DNA of 64,000 nucleotides from Streptomyces cathayae (GCF_029760955.1 NZ_CP121682.1:3968001-4032000); one strand, 5' to 3'; positions 54,593 to 63,545 are shown, counted from the stretch's first letter. Made by a program: numbers and translations. The notes: a model not told the origin generated them from the sequence alone.

Positions 54593-55714
54593 TCAACGGC
54601 GCGACATGTACATGTCGAGCGCCTTGTGGAGCAGCTTGTTCAGCGGGAAGTCCCACTCGCCGAGGTACTCGGCGGCCTGGCCGCCCGTCCCCACCTTGAA
54701 CTGGATCAGGCCGAAGAGGTGATCCGTCTCGTCCAGCGAGTCGGAGATGCCGCGCAGGTCGTAGACGGTGGCGCCGAGCGCGTAGGCGTCGCGCAGCATC
54801 CGCCACTGCATCGCGTTCGAGGGCCGGACCTCACGGCCGATGTTGTCGGAGGCGCCGTAGGAGTACCAGACGTGGCCGCCGACGATCAGCATCGTGGCCG
54901 CGGACAGGTTCACGCCGTTGTGCCGGGCGAAGTACAGCCGCATGCGGTTGGGGTCCTCGGTGTTGAGGGCGGTCCACATGCGCTGGAAGTACGACAGCGG
55001 GCGCGGCCGGAAACGGTCGCGCACGGCGGTGATCTCGTACAGCCGCTGCCACTCGGGCAGGTCGTCGTAGCCGCCCTGGACGACTTCGACGCCGGCCTTC
55101 TCGGCCTTCTTGATGTTGCGGCGCCACAACTGGTTGAAGTTCTTGTGGACCTCTTCCAGGGACCGGTTCGCCAGCGGCACCTGGTAGACGTAGCGGGGCT
55201 GGACGTCGCCGAAGCCGGCCCCGCCGTCCTCGCCCTGCTGCCATCCCATGCGGCGCAGCTTGTCGGCGACCTCGAAGGCACGGGGCTCGATGAAGTCGGC
55301 TTCCAGGTCACGCAGACGCTTAACGTCCGGGTCCTGGATCCCCTTCTTGATGGTCACCGCCTCCCAGCGCCGGATGACCACCGGCGGGCCCATCTTCACC
55401 GAGAACGCGCCCTGCTGCTTCAGGTGCGCGAGCATCGGCTCGATCCATTCCTGAAGATTTGGCGTGAACCAGTTGATGACCGGGCCCTCGGGGAGATAGG
55501 CCAGGTAGCGCTTGATCTTGGGCAGCTGCCGGTAGAGGACGAGGCCGGCGCCGACCATCTCGCCGGTCCGGTCGTCGAACCAGCCGAGGTTCTCCGCGCG
55601 CCACTCCGCCTTGACGTCCGACCAGGCCGGGACCTGCATGTGACTCGCCGACGGCAGGCTCTGGAGGTACGCCAGATGCTGCTCTCGGCTGATGGTCCTC
55701 AGGGTCAGGGTCAT
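54593..55714 (-). CDS. femX: FemX, lipid II glycyl/aminoacyl transferase
   Basis: A tRNA-dependent Fem transferase of 373 residues with two GNAT-like lobes and the charged helical insertion (LWRRNIKKAEKAGVEVV). Family segments MQVPAWSDVKAEWRAENLGW, YLPEGPVINW and YDLRGISDSLDETDHLFGLIQFK are intact. In S. coelicolor the product of this locus adds the first glycine to the stem peptide of lipid II and is required for the vancomycin resistance system (established knowledge). ATG at 55714 follows GAGGAG. First gene of the pair femX/alr-like. Confidence 0.93.
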   Translation of the reverse strand: MTLTLRTISREQHLAYLQSLPSASHMQVPAWSDVKAEWRAENLGWFDDRTGEMVGAGLVLYRQLPKIKRYLAYLPEGPVINWFTPNLQEWIEPMLAHLKQQGAFSVKMGPPVVIRRWEAVTIKKGIQDPDVKRLRDLEADFIEPRAFEVADKLRRMGWQQGEDGGAGFGDVQPRYVYQVPLANRSLEEVHKNFNQLWRRNIKKAEKAGVEVVQGGYDDLPEWQRLYEITAVRDRFRPRPLSYFQRMWTALNTEDPNRMRLYFARHNGVNLSAATMLIVGGHVWYSYGASDNIGREVRPSNAMQWRMLRDAYALGATVYDLRGISDSLDETDHLFGLIQFKVGTGGQAAEYLGEWDFPLNKLLHKALDMYMSRR

Positions 55715-55819
55715 TCGGGGCGCTCCTCGGGCTGGTGTGTCCCCATGGGATCAGGGGCTCCGGCTCTCGCGCGAAGCCTACTGCGCCTGGGAGCCGACCC
55801 GGTTGGGCGCACGGACCTT

Positions 55820-55846
55820 CGCCCCGGCCGGTCGTCGGCCGGGGCG
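55820..55846 (-). terminator. Terminator of the small membrane protein gene
   Basis: An 11-bp stem CGCCCCGGCCG / CGGCCGGGGCG with a five-base loop, 31 bases after the stop of the gene at 55878-56192 and upstream of femX. Confidence 0.8.
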
Positions 55847-55877
55847 CTCCACGGTATTCAGGCAGGGGTGCCCGGAA

Positions 55878-56192
55878 TCAGTCGAAGAGCCCGCCGAAGA
55901 GGCCGCCGTGGGCCATGCCCAGGAAGAAGCCGACGGCCGATGCGCCCAGGCCCACGATGAGGCCGAAGCGCCCCCGTGTCGTCTGCGAGACCCACTGGCC
56001 GTACGCGCCGGTGAGAATTCCCACCAGGCCGGTCCAGGAGCTGAGCAGGTGCAGGTGGTGGAACATCGCCGTGATGAAGGACGTGATGCCCAGCACCAGG
56101 GTCACCGCGAGCAGGGTGTCCTGGAGTGGGTGGGACTTTCCGTCCGTGGCGAAAAGGCCTCCGGCGGTGTTGGGTCGCAATGCCTGTGCCAT
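55878..56192 (-). CDS. Small membrane protein of unknown function
   Basis: A 104-residue protein with about three membrane helices (LLAVTLVLGITSFITAMFHHL; WTGLVGILTGAYGQWV; FGLIVGLGASAVGFFLGMAHGG) and a Gly/Phe-rich end. The start MAQALRPNTAGGLF with GCAGGAGG just upstream is convincing. Such proteins lie beside rpsF in many streptomycetes. No known function; monocistronic and divergent from the ribosomal cluster. Confidence 0.82.
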   Translation of the reverse strand: MAQALRPNTAGGLFATDGKSHPLQDTLLAVTLVLGITSFITAMFHHLHLLSSWTGLVGILTGAYGQWVSQTTRGRFGLIVGLGASAVGFFLGMAHGGLFGGLFD

Positions 56193-56507
56193 GGCACCTC
56201 CTGCGAAAGGCGGCGCATCGTAGCGCCGTACACACCCGATGTGTACAGACTGACGGGCTTCCGGGCCGGATTTCAACCGGAAGCCACTGTGCGGGTACTG
56301 TGTACCGTCTGCACCGGTGTCTGTCCGGACAGATCCAGTCAGGATCAGGGCAGGACCACGGTCCGCCCCGGTCGGCCTGGGAAACCGCCGCCCGACATCG
56401 ATTGTCAGTGGCGGCTGTTCTACTGACAGACATCGTTGCGCAACGCATCACGACCCTCCTGCCACGGAACGACCGTGGCCGCTGAGTCCGAAGGAGGTGG
56501 GTTCCAC
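56193..56507. other. Divergent spacer and rpsF leader
   Basis: A 315-bp spacer. It has two inverted repeats: a palindrome TCTGTCC-GGACAGA at 56330-56343 and TGTCAGT / ACTGACA (56403-56409, 56422-56428) with a 12-base loop, about 80-105 bases before rpsF. Either might be part of an mRNA leader that binds S6-S18, as known in other bacteria, but the conserved features of that motif are not clear to me. No gene is seen. Confidence 0.4.
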
Positions 56508-56798
56508 ATGCGTCACTACGAGGTGATGGTCATCCTCGACCCCGATCTCGAGGAGCGTGCTGTCTCCCCGCTGATCGAGAACTTCCTTTCTGTCGTCCGT
56601 GACGGCGGCGGAAAGGTCGAGAAGGTCGACACCTGGGGCCGTCGTCGTCTCTCGTACGAGATCAAGAAGAAGCCCGAGGGCATCTACTCGGTCATCGACC
56701 TGCAGGCCGAGCCTGCGGTCGTCAAGGAGCTCGACCGCCAGATGAACCTGAACGAGTCGGTCCTCCGGACCAAGGTCCTCCGCCCCGAGAACCACTGA
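56508..56798 (+). CDS. rpsF: 30S ribosomal protein S6
   Basis: A 96-residue small-subunit protein that pairs with S18. The start [12 protein letters not shown] and [17 protein letters not shown] are typical; full length. The start follows AAGGAGGTGGG. First gene of rpsF-ssb-rpsR-rplI, a near-universal cluster. Confidence 0.99.
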   Translation: MRHYEVMVILDPDLEERAVSPLIENFLSVVRDGGGKVEKVDTWGRRRLSYEIKKKPEGIYSVIDLQAEPAVVKELDRQMNLNESVLRTKVLRPENH

Positions 56799-56875
56799 GC
56801 GTCTCCGCTCAGTCGATCCCGGGATCCGAGTAGCAGTACCAGCAGCCAGCAGCAAACCCGCCGAGAGGTTCCCCC

Positions 56876-57463
56876 ATGGCAGGCGAGACCGTCATCACGG
56901 TCGTCGGCAACCTTGTCGATGACCCCGAGCTGCGCTTCACCCCGTCCGGTGCGGCCGTCGCGAAGTTCCGTGTCGCGTCGACTCCCCGCACCTTCGACCG
57001 CCAGACGAACGAGTGGAAGGACGGCGAGAGCCTGTTCCTGACCTGCTCGGTCTGGCGTCAGGCGGCGGAGAACGTCGCCGAGTCGCTCCAGCGAGGCATG
57101 CGCGTCGTCGTGCAGGGCCGGCTGAAGCAGCGGTCCTACGAGGACCGTGAGGGCGTCAAGCGCACGGTCTACGAACTGGACGTAGAGGAAGTCGGCGCCA
57201 GCCTGCGCAACGCCACGGCCAAGGTCACCAAGACCACCGGCCGCGGTGGGCAGGGTGGTTACGGCGGTGGTGGCCAGCAGGGCGGCGGCTGGGGCGGAGG
57301 CTCCGGCGGCGGCCAGCAGGGCGGCAACGCCCCGGCCGACGACCCCTGGGCGACCGGCGGCGCTCCCGCCGGCGGCAACCAGGGCGGTGGTGGCCAGCAG
57401 GGCGGCGGCTGGGGCGGAGGCTCCGGCGGCGGCGGTGGCTACTCGGACGAGCCCCCCTTCTAG
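56876..57463 (+). CDS. ssb: Single-stranded DNA-binding protein
   Basis: Binds ssDNA at replication forks as a tetramer. 195 residues: an OB-fold at about 1-115 ([22 protein letters not shown] ... [17 protein letters not shown]), a long Gly/Gln-rich linker and the conserved acidic tip DEPPF for partner binding. The linker contains a 51-bp exact direct repeat (17-residue Gly/Gln/Trp unit). It lies between rpsF and rpsR; this is the essential SsbA type in Streptomyces. Confidence 0.98.
   Translation: MAGETVITVVGNLVDDPELRFTPSGAAVAKFRVASTPRTFDRQTNEWKDGESLFLTCSVWRQAAENVAESLQRGMRVVVQGRLKQRSYEDREGVKRTVYELDVEEVGASLRNATAKVTKTTGRGGQGGYGGGGQQGGGWGGGSGGGQQGGNAPADDPWATGGAPAGGNQGGGGQQGGGWGGGSGGGGGYSDEPPF
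57263..57433 (+). repeat. 51-bp exact direct repeat in the ssb linker
   Basis: The copies at 57263-57313 and 57383-57433 are identical and 120 bp apart, so recombination between them would delete 40 codons in frame. Both encode a Gly-Gln-Gln-Gly-Gly-Gly-Trp-type unit. Confidence 0.9.
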
Positions 57464-57506
57464 GGCGGGCCGTACCCACACTTCTTGATCACACAGGAGA
57501 TACATC

Positions 57507-57743
57507 ATGGCGAAGCCGCCTGTGCGCAAGCCGAAGAAGAAGGTCTGCGCATTCTGCAAGGACAAGGTCACGTACGTGGACTACAAGGACACGAACATGC
57601 TGCGGAAGTTCATTTCCGACCGCGGCAAGATCCGTGCCCGCCGCGTGACCGGCAACTGCACGCAGCACCAGCGTGACGTCGCCACGGCTGTCAAGAACAG
57701 CCGTGAGATGGCGCTGCTGCCCTACACCTCCACCGCGCGATAA
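57507..57743 (+). CDS. rpsR: 30S ribosomal protein S18
   Basis: A 78-residue protein binding S6 and 16S rRNA. It is the cysteine-containing (zinc, C+) form: VCAFCKDK near the N-terminus and GNCTQHQR later give a CxxC...C...H set. Actinobacteria usually carry a zinc-free paralogue elsewhere for zinc starvation. The ATG follows ACAGGAG. Confidence 0.98.
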   Translation: MAKPPVRKPKKKVCAFCKDKVTYVDYKDTNMLRKFISDRGKIRARRVTGNCTQHQRDVATAVKNSREMALLPYTSTAR

Positions 57744-57761
57744 GGGAAGGGTGACCGACTC

Positions 57762-58208
57762 ATGAAGATCATCCTCACCCACGAGGTCTCCGGCCTCGGT
57801 GCCGCGGGCGACGTCGTCGACGTCAAGGACGGTTACGCTCGCAACTACCTGGTCCCGCGGAAGCTCGCGATCCGCTGGACCAAGGGTGGCGAGAAGGACG
57901 TCGAGCAGATCCGTCGTGCTCGCAAGATCCACGAGATCCAGACCATCGAGCAGGCCAACCAGGTGAAGGCCCAGCTCGAGGGCGTCAAGGTCCGCCTCGC
58001 GGTCCGCTCCGGCAACGCCGGTCGTCTCTTCGGTTCCGTCACCCCGGCCGACATCGCTTCCGCGATCAAGGCTTCCGGCGGTCCTCAGGTCGACAAGCGT
58101 CGCATCGAGCTGGGTGCCCCGATCAAGACCCTGGGCGCCCACGAGACGCACGTGCGTCTGCACCCCGAGGTTGCCGCCAAGGTCGACATCGAGGTCGTCT
58201 CGGAGTAA
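57762..58208 (+). CDS. rplI: 50S ribosomal protein L9
   Basis: A 148-residue large-subunit protein with two globular domains: N-terminal [32 protein letters not shown] and C-terminal [19 protein letters not shown], joined by a long charged helix. The ATG has AAGGG upstream. Last gene of the cluster, followed by a 16-bp terminator. Confidence 0.99.
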   Translation: MKIILTHEVSGLGAAGDVVDVKDGYARNYLVPRKLAIRWTKGGEKDVEQIRRARKIHEIQTIEQANQVKAQLEGVKVRLAVRSGNAGRLFGSVTPADIASAIKASGGPQVDKRRIELGAPIKTLGAHETHVRLHPEVAAKVDIEVVSE

Positions 58209-58230
58209 GTACTGCTCGCTGAAGCAGTGA

Positions 58231-58266
58231 GGTGGGGGCCGCACCCTTCGGGGTGCGGCCCCCACC
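58231..58266 (+). terminator. Terminator of the rpsF-rplI cluster
   Basis: A perfect 16-bp stem (arm GGTGGGGGCCGCACCC) with a TTCG tetraloop. It also serves the convergent MATE gene. A one-mismatch parS follows at 58270-58283 (GTTTCCCGTGAAAC). Confidence 0.93.
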
Positions 58267-58269
58267 GTC

Positions 58270-58283
58270 GTTTCCCGTGAAAC
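58270..58283. other. Degenerate parS site
   Basis: GTTTCCCGTGAAAC differs from parS at one position (A to C in the CACGTG centre). It is adjacent to a terminator like the perfect sites at 33161 and 51736, which suggests a decayed or weak ParB site. Confidence 0.6.
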
Positions 58284-58305
58284 ACCGCCTTCCGCGGGAA
58301 CCGCG

Positions 58306-59643
58306 TCAGCGCGTGGCGCCGGTGACGACCCACTGGCCCGAACGGGTACGGACCCACAGGGTCAGCAACCGAATGGTCATCATGAGCGTCATCGTGCCCC
58401 AGAGCGCGGTGAGACCGCCCCCGAACACGGGGACCAGCAGGGCGACCGGGGCGAAGACCGCCAGGGTGATCAGCATCGCCCAGGCCAGGTACGGCCCGTC
58501 GCCCGCGCCCATCAGCACTCCGTCCAGAACGAAGACGATGCCGGAGATCGGCTGGGACAGGGCAATGAGCGCCAGAGCGGGCAGCGCCGCGTCGATGACC
58601 GTGGAATCGCTGGTGAACAGGGGCAGGAAAACCGGCCGGGAGAGCATCACGAGCACGCCGAGAACGACTCCGACGCCGATGCCCCACTCCACCATGCGAC
58701 GGCACACCTCACGGGCACCCTGTGCGTCCCCGGCTCCCAGATAGCGGCCGATGATGGCCTGCCCGGCGATCGCGATGGCGTCCAGTGCGAAGGCGAGCAG
58801 ACTCCACAGGGAGAGGATGATCTGGTGAGCCGCGATGTCGGAGTCGCCGAGTCGGGCGGCGACGGCGGTCGTGATCATGAGGATGGCCCTGAGCGAGAGA
58901 GTGCGCACCAGCAGCGGTGCGCCGGCCTGGGCGGAAGCCCTGATCCCCGCGATGTCGGGGCGCAGTGAGGCGCCGTGTCGGCGTGCTCCTCTGAGCACCA
59001 CGATCAGATAGGCGGCGGCCATGCCGCACTGGGCGATGACCGTGCCCCAGGCGGAGCCCGCGATACCGAAGCCGGCGCCGTAGACCAGCCCGACGTTGAG
59101 GATGCCGTTGGCGACGAAGCCGGCGACGGCGACGTAGAGAGGCGTCCTCGTGTCCTGCAGTCCGCGCAGAACACCGGTCGCGGCGAGCACGATCAGCATG
59201 GCCGGTATGCCGAGAGCTGAGATGCGCAGATAGGTGATCGCGTAGGGGGCCGCTGTGTCCGAGGCGCCGAAGAGGTCCACCAGGGCCGGTGCCGTGGGCA
59301 GGACGACAGTGATGACGGCGACACCGAGGAACAGGGCGAGCCAGATTCCGTCCATGCCCTGGCGGATGGCGGCAGGGAGATCACCGGCGCCGACGCGCCG
59401 GGCGACGGCGGCGGTGGTGGCGTAGGCCAGGAAGACAAAGACGCTCACGGCGGTCACCAGAAGGGCCGACGCGATGCCGAGACCGGCGAGCTGTGCGGTG
59501 CCGAGATGGCCGACGATGGCGCTGTCGGCCAGGACGAAAAGGGGCTCGGCGACAAGTGCGCCGAAAGCCGGGACGGCCAGCATGACGATCTCGCGGTCGT
59601 GCTGCCGTCGGACGGCGCGTGGGCGCGCGGGGGCCTGTGTCAT
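58306..59643 (-). CDS. MATE family efflux transporter (DinF-like)
   Basis: A 12-helix MATE exporter of 445 residues of the DinF branch. Family segments: IVMLAVPAFGALVAEPLFVLADSAIVGHLG at the start, PYLAWAMLI near the end and the repeated GVLRGLQDTRTP / GVLMGAGDGPYL loops between halves. Coupling ion (Na+ or H+) and substrate unknown. ATG at 59643 is chosen; no good ribosome binding site, so the transcript may be leaderless. Its promoter abuts the dnaB DnaA-box region. Confidence 0.9.
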   Translation of the reverse strand: MTQAPARPRAVRRQHDREIVMLAVPAFGALVAEPLFVLADSAIVGHLGTAQLAGLGIASALLVTAVSVFVFLAYATTAAVARRVGAGDLPAAIRQGMDGIWLALFLGVAVITVVLPTAPALVDLFGASDTAAPYAITYLRISALGIPAMLIVLAATGVLRGLQDTRTPLYVAVAGFVANGILNVGLVYGAGFGIAGSAWGTVIAQCGMAAAYLIVVLRGARRHGASLRPDIAGIRASAQAGAPLLVRTLSLRAILMITTAVAARLGDSDIAAHQIILSLWSLLAFALDAIAIAGQAIIGRYLGAGDAQGAREVCRRMVEWGIGVGVVLGVLVMLSRPVFLPLFTSDSTVIDAALPALALIALSQPISGIVFVLDGVLMGAGDGPYLAWAMLITLAVFAPVALLVPVFGGGLTALWGTMTLMMTIRLLTLWVRTRSGQWVVTGATR

Positions 59644-60101
59644 GTGCACCAATCTAATCGTCCACAGGTAAGAGATGCAAAGCTCTATAGACCCTTACTT
59701 GATGGCGCAGGGTGTGTGCATGCGCACAGCGATCGAAGGGATCTTGGCCCGTCTGGGAAAGTTTTTCTTCTACACAGGCAGTGGACTAGGAAACCCCAGG
59801 TCAGCGTGGTCATCGCGGCGGCAGAGTTTCCTTGTTCACAGGGCTGTCCACCGGGTCGTGCACAGGTTTGGCGAACTTCTCCACAGCATTGACCCCGTTG
59901 TCCACAGGGTCTGTGGATAACCAGATTGGCTGACGGTGCATACGGGCCTACGGTGGTCCGGCGCCCGCTCCGTCCGCCGGTTGCCGAATGGCCGCAAATC
60001 CGGCGCGCGACAACCGGAGTCGGGCGTCCTATTTGTCAGCGCCGTGCCGTAGAAAGAGGGCCACGGCTAGGTCCGCTCGGCGGACGGGAGGAGGTGGCTC
60101 G
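59644..60101. promoter_or_regulatory. MATE-dnaB divergent region
   Basis: A 458-bp region holding the promoters of the MATE gene and dnaB. The central element is the six-box DnaA cluster 59832-59920, listed separately. Bases 59650-59780 are relatively AT-rich. No gene is seen; the dnaB frame stays open upstream without similarity or a start signal. Confidence 0.6.
59832..59920. other. Dense DnaA-box cluster upstream of dnaB
   Basis: Six 9-mers in 89 bp: TTGTTCACA 59832, CTGTCCACC 59844, TCGTGCACA 59856, TTCTCCACA 59877, TTGTCCACA 59898 (perfect) and TGTGGATAA 59912 (reverse of TTATCCACA, perfect). Five face one way and the last is opposite, with spacings of about 12, 12, 21, 21 and 14. Density rivals oriC. 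Clusters of boxes near oriC that modulate initiation have been reported in S. coelicolor. Confidence 0.75.
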
Positions 60102-61580
60102 GTGAGCATTTCCGAGCCCTTGGACGACCCGTGGGCCGACAGCGGCCCCAGCGATCGTCTGCCTGCCTCCCGCCGCCGTGACAACGGAGGCAGGGGCCGC
60201 GAGGACCAGCACGACCGCGGCCGGGACTCCGGAGCGTGGGAGGGCGAAGGTACCGCGTTCGAACGGGTGCCCCCGCAGGACCTGGAGGCCGAGCAGTCCG
60301 TTCTGGGCGGCATGCTGCTGTCCAAGGACGCCATCGCGGATGTCGTCGAGATCCTCAAGGGCCACGATTTCTACAAACCGGCTCACGAAACCGTCTACAC
60401 GGCCATCCTCGACGTGTATGCGAAGGGCGAGCCGGCCGACCCCATCACGATCGCCGCGGAACTGACCAAACGCGGTGAGATCAACAAGGTCGGCGGGGCC
60501 TCGTATCTGCACACCCTCGTCCAGACGGTGCCCACGGCGGCCAACGCGGCGTACTACGCGGAGATCGTGCACGAGCGCGCCGTACTACGCCGCCTGGTCG
60601 AAGCCGGCACCCGCATCACCCAGATGGGATACGCGGCCGACGACGACGTCGACGAGATCGTCAACCGTGCGCAGGCCGAGATCTACGCCGTCACCGAACA
60701 GCGCACGAGTGAGGACTACCTGCCGCTCGGCGACATCATGGAGGGCGCGCTCGACGAGATCGAGGCGATCGGCTCGCGCAGCGGCGAGATGACCGGTGTA
60801 CCCACGGGGTTCACGGACTTCGACTCGCTCACCAACGGTCTGCATCCCGGGCAGATGATCGTCATCGCCGCCCGTCCCGCGATGGGCAAGTCGACGCTCG
60901 CGCTGGACTTCGCCCGTGCGGCGTCGATCAGGCACAACCTGCCGAGTGTCGTCTTCTCACTCGAGATGGGGCGCAACGAGATCGCGATGCGCCTGCTGTC
61001 CGCCGAGGCCCGGGTCGCCCTGCACCACATGCGGTCCGGCACGATGACCGACGAGGACTGGACCCGTCTGGCGCGCCGGATGCCGGACGTATCGGCGGCG
61101 CCGCTCTACATCGACGACTCCCCGAACCTGTCGATGATGGAGATCCGTGCCAAGTGCCGTCGGCTGAAGCAGCGCAACGACCTGCGGCTGGTCGTCATCG
61201 ACTACCTCCAGCTGATGCAGTCCGGTGGTTCCAAGCGGGCGGAGAGCCGCCAGCAGGAGGTCTCGGACATGTCCCGCAACCTCAAGCTGCTCGCCAAGGA
61301 ACTGGAACTGCCGGTCATCGCGCTCTCCCAGCTCAACCGTGGCCCCGAGCAGCGCACCGACAAGAAGCCGATGGTCTCCGACCTGCGAGAGTCCGGTTCC
61401 ATCGAGCAGGACGCCGACATGGTCATCCTGTTGCACCGTGAGGACGCGTACGAGAAGGAGTCCCCGCGTGCGGGTGAGGCCGACCTGATCGTGGCCAAGC
61501 ACCGAAACGGCCCGACGGCGACGATCACGGTCGCCTTCCAGGGACATTACTCACGCTTCGTGGACATGGCGCAGACCTGA
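60102..61580 (+). CDS. dnaB: Replicative DNA helicase DnaB
   Basis: Hexameric 5'-3' fork helicase, 492 residues. A disordered acidic/Arg-rich N-terminus (about 60), the DnaB N-terminal collar (VPPQDLEAEQSVLGGMLLSKDAIADV) and the RecA-like C-terminal domain with Walker A ARPAMGKST, Walker B VVIDYLQLMQ and the RESGSIEQDADMV arginine-finger region. No intein, unlike the mycobacterial gene. GTG at 60102 follows GGGAGGAGG. The DUF721/DciA protein encoded beside recF is its probable loader partner. DnaA-box cluster 180 bp upstream. Confidence 0.98.
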   Translation: MSISEPLDDPWADSGPSDRLPASRRRDNGGRGREDQHDRGRDSGAWEGEGTAFERVPPQDLEAEQSVLGGMLLSKDAIADVVEILKGHDFYKPAHETVYTAILDVYAKGEPADPITIAAELTKRGEINKVGGASYLHTLVQTVPTAANAAYYAEIVHERAVLRRLVEAGTRITQMGYAADDDVDEIVNRAQAEIYAVTEQRTSEDYLPLGDIMEGALDEIEAIGSRSGEMTGVPTGFTDFDSLTNGLHPGQMIVIAARPAMGKSTLALDFARAASIRHNLPSVVFSLEMGRNEIAMRLLSAEARVALHHMRSGTMTDEDWTRLARRMPDVSAAPLYIDDSPNLSMMEIRAKCRRLKQRNDLRLVVIDYLQLMQSGGSKRAESRQQEVSDMSRNLKLLAKELELPVIALSQLNRGPEQRTDKKPMVSDLRESGSIEQDADMVILLHREDAYEKESPRAGEADLIVAKHRNGPTATITVAFQGHYSRFVDMAQT

Positions 61581-61604
61581 TCGGATTCCTGCTGAACTGA
61601 GGGC

Positions 61605-62990
61605 ATGACGACACCTCAGGAAGAACTGCTGGCCGGTACGCGTCGGGCGTTGCTGCACCGGATCGCCGTCGCCCAGGCCGAAGAGCGGGCCCCGTCTCTC
61701 GTCGCGACCGTGGTGCGGGACGGAGAAGCGGTGTGGGCGGGTGTGCGGACGTCGTTGGAGGGGAACGCGCCGGACGGGGACACGCAGTACCGGATCGGTT
61801 CCCTCACCAAGACCTTCACCGCCGTCCTGGTGCTCCGGCTGCGTGACGAGGGGGTGGTCGACCTCGGCGAGCCGTTGGAGAAGTACCTGCCGGGCACGGG
61901 CGCGGGGGAGGCGACCATCGCCGAACTGCTCGCGCACACCGGTGGTCTGGCGGCTGAGACGCCGGGCCCCTGGTGGGAGCGTACTCCTGGCTCCCTGCGG
62001 CCCGGCCTCGCCGACGTACTGGGCGAGCACCCCCTGGTGCACCCGGTCGGCAGGCGGTTCCACTACTCGAACCCCGGATACGCGCTGCTCGGCGCGCTCG
62101 TGGAGAAGATGCGCGGTGCTTCGTGGGAGGCCGTTCTCCGACGTGAAGTGCTCGAGCCCTTGAGTCTGCATCGGACAGGTGTGCGCCCGCAGGCACCGTA
62201 TGCGGATGGCTGGGCGGTGCATCCATGGGCGGACGTGATGCAACGTGAGCCCGCCGAGGATCTCGGACGGATGGCACCCGCAGGTCAACTCTGGTCCACC
62301 ACAAGTGATTTGGCGCGTTTTGCCGCGTTTCTGGCCCATGGTGACGAGCGGGTACTGGATATCGGGTCGTTGCGAGAGATGAGGAGGCCGGCGGCACCGG
62401 CGGAGGCGGCGGACGTGGCGAGCGGCTATGCGTACGGCCTGGGAATGGAGGTGCGTCACCGGGACGGGCGGGCCCTCATCGGGCACACCGGATCACTGCC
62501 GGGCTTCCTTGCCTGTCTTGTGATGAGCGTGGAGGACGACGTGGCCGCGGTGGTCCTGGCGAACTGCACGTCCGGACCGCTGCTGTTCCCGGTCGCCGCC
62601 GATCTCGTTCGGATCGTCGCCGAGGCGGAACCCCGTATCCCCGCGCCCTGGCGGCCGTTGCGGGAGGCGGACTCCGCTGTGCTGGAGCTGGTGGGGCAGT
62701 GGTACTGGGGGACGCTCGGCTTCGCCCTGCGGCTGTCGGCCGACGGGCTGGTGTCGCTGGAGCCGCTGTCCGGCAAGGGCCGTGGTTCGAGTTTCCGATC
62801 GAACGGCGACGGCACCTGGACAGGACTGGAGGGTTACTACGCCGGAGAGCTCCTGAGGCCCGTACGGCGGTCGGACGGATCGGTGAGCCATCTGGACCTC
62901 GGGTCCTTCGTGTTCAACCGCCGACCGTATGACGAGGAGGCTTTTGTACCGGGCGGAGCGGATCCCGAGGGATGGCGGGGCGTCGGGTAG
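61605..62990 (+). CDS. Serine beta-lactamase-like / D-Ala carboxypeptidase family protein
   Basis: A class C/S12-type serine hydrolase of 461 residues. SxxK at Ser66-Lys69 (SLTK), YSN at 154-156 and a late HTG motif (LIGHTGSLPGF) form the expected active site. After the hydrolase fold (about 1-350) a C-terminal beta domain follows. No clear signal peptide, so the protein is probably cytosolic; substrate unknown (esterase, peptidase or lactamase). ATG at 61605 follows GAGGG, 24 bases after dnaB. Confidence 0.9.
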   Translation: MTTPQEELLAGTRRALLHRIAVAQAEERAPSLVATVVRDGEAVWAGVRTSLEGNAPDGDTQYRIGSLTKTFTAVLVLRLRDEGVVDLGEPLEKYLPGTGAGEATIAELLAHTGGLAAETPGPWWERTPGSLRPGLADVLGEHPLVHPVGRRFHYSNPGYALLGALVEKMRGASWEAVLRREVLEPLSLHRTGVRPQAPYADGWAVHPWADVMQREPAEDLGRMAPAGQLWSTTSDLARFAAFLAHGDERVLDIGSLREMRRPAAPAEAADVASGYAYGLGMEVRHRDGRALIGHTGSLPGFLACLVMSVEDDVAAVVLANCTSGPLLFPVAADLVRIVAEAEPRIPAPWRPLREADSAVLELVGQWYWGTLGFALRLSADGLVSLEPLSGKGRGSSFRSNGDGTWTGLEGYYAGELLRPVRRSDGSVSHLDLGSFVFNRRPYDEEAFVPGGADPEGWRGVG

Positions 62991-63016
62991 GCCCGGTTGT
63001 GCGGAAGGTTGTGGAA

Positions 63017-63044
63017 GGAGCCTGTTTCACGTGAAACAGGCTCC
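63017..63044. other. parS site in a 28-bp palindrome
   Basis: Perfect GTTTCACGTGAAAC (63024-63037) inside a perfect 28-bp palindrome (arm GGAGCCTGTTTCAC) between convergent beta-lactamase-like and GNAT genes. It could terminate both and load ParB. The farthest parS from oriC seen here, about 39.7 kb. Confidence 0.93.
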
Positions 63045-63054
63045 TTGTCCGCCT

Positions 63055-63507
63055 TCACAGTGTGAGCTTGAAACCCACGTGGGAAGCCGAGAAGCCGAGC
63101 CGCTCGTAGAAGCGGTGGGCGTCGGCGCGGGTGCTGTCGGAGGTCAGCTGGACCAACTGGCAGCCCTGGTGACGGGACTCATCGATGGCCCACTCGATGA
63201 GCCGGGTCCCGAGGCCGCTGCCGCGCTCCTCGGTGTGGATGCGGACGCCCTCGATGATCGACCTCGTGGAACCGCGCCGGGACAGCCCGGGGACGATCGT
63301 GAGTTGGAGCGTGCCGACGACACGGCCCTGGCGGACCGCGACGACCAGATGCTGGTTCGGATCGGAGCTGAGTCGCTCCAGGGCAGCCAGGTACGGGCGA
63401 TGGTCGTCCGGGGACTCACGTTGTGCGCCCAAGGGGTCGTCCGCGAGCATGTCGACGATCGCCGGGATGTCGCCGGCGACTGCGGGGCGTATCTCAAGAT
63501 CTCCCAT
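63055..63507 (-). CDS. GNAT family N-acetyltransferase
   Basis: A 150-residue acetyltransferase: start LEIRPAVAGDIPAIVDML, acetyl-CoA motif EERGSGLGTRLIEWAIDESR, then QLTSDSTRADAHRFYERLGF. The subgroup (typical RimI/YjdJ-like) often acetylates small amines or antibiotics, substrate unknown. ATG at 63507 lies 38 bases after the MarR gene stop, so the two are probably one unit. Confidence 0.9.
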   Translation of the reverse strand: MGDLEIRPAVAGDIPAIVDMLADDPLGAQRESPDDHRPYLAALERLSSDPNQHLVVAVRQGRVVGTLQLTIVPGLSRRGSTRSIIEGVRIHTEERGSGLGTRLIEWAIDESRHQGCQLVQLTSDSTRADAHRFYERLGFSASHVGFKLTL

Positions 63508-63545
63508 GGCCGCACCCTACGCAGACATGCGTCGAGGCGGTTGCC

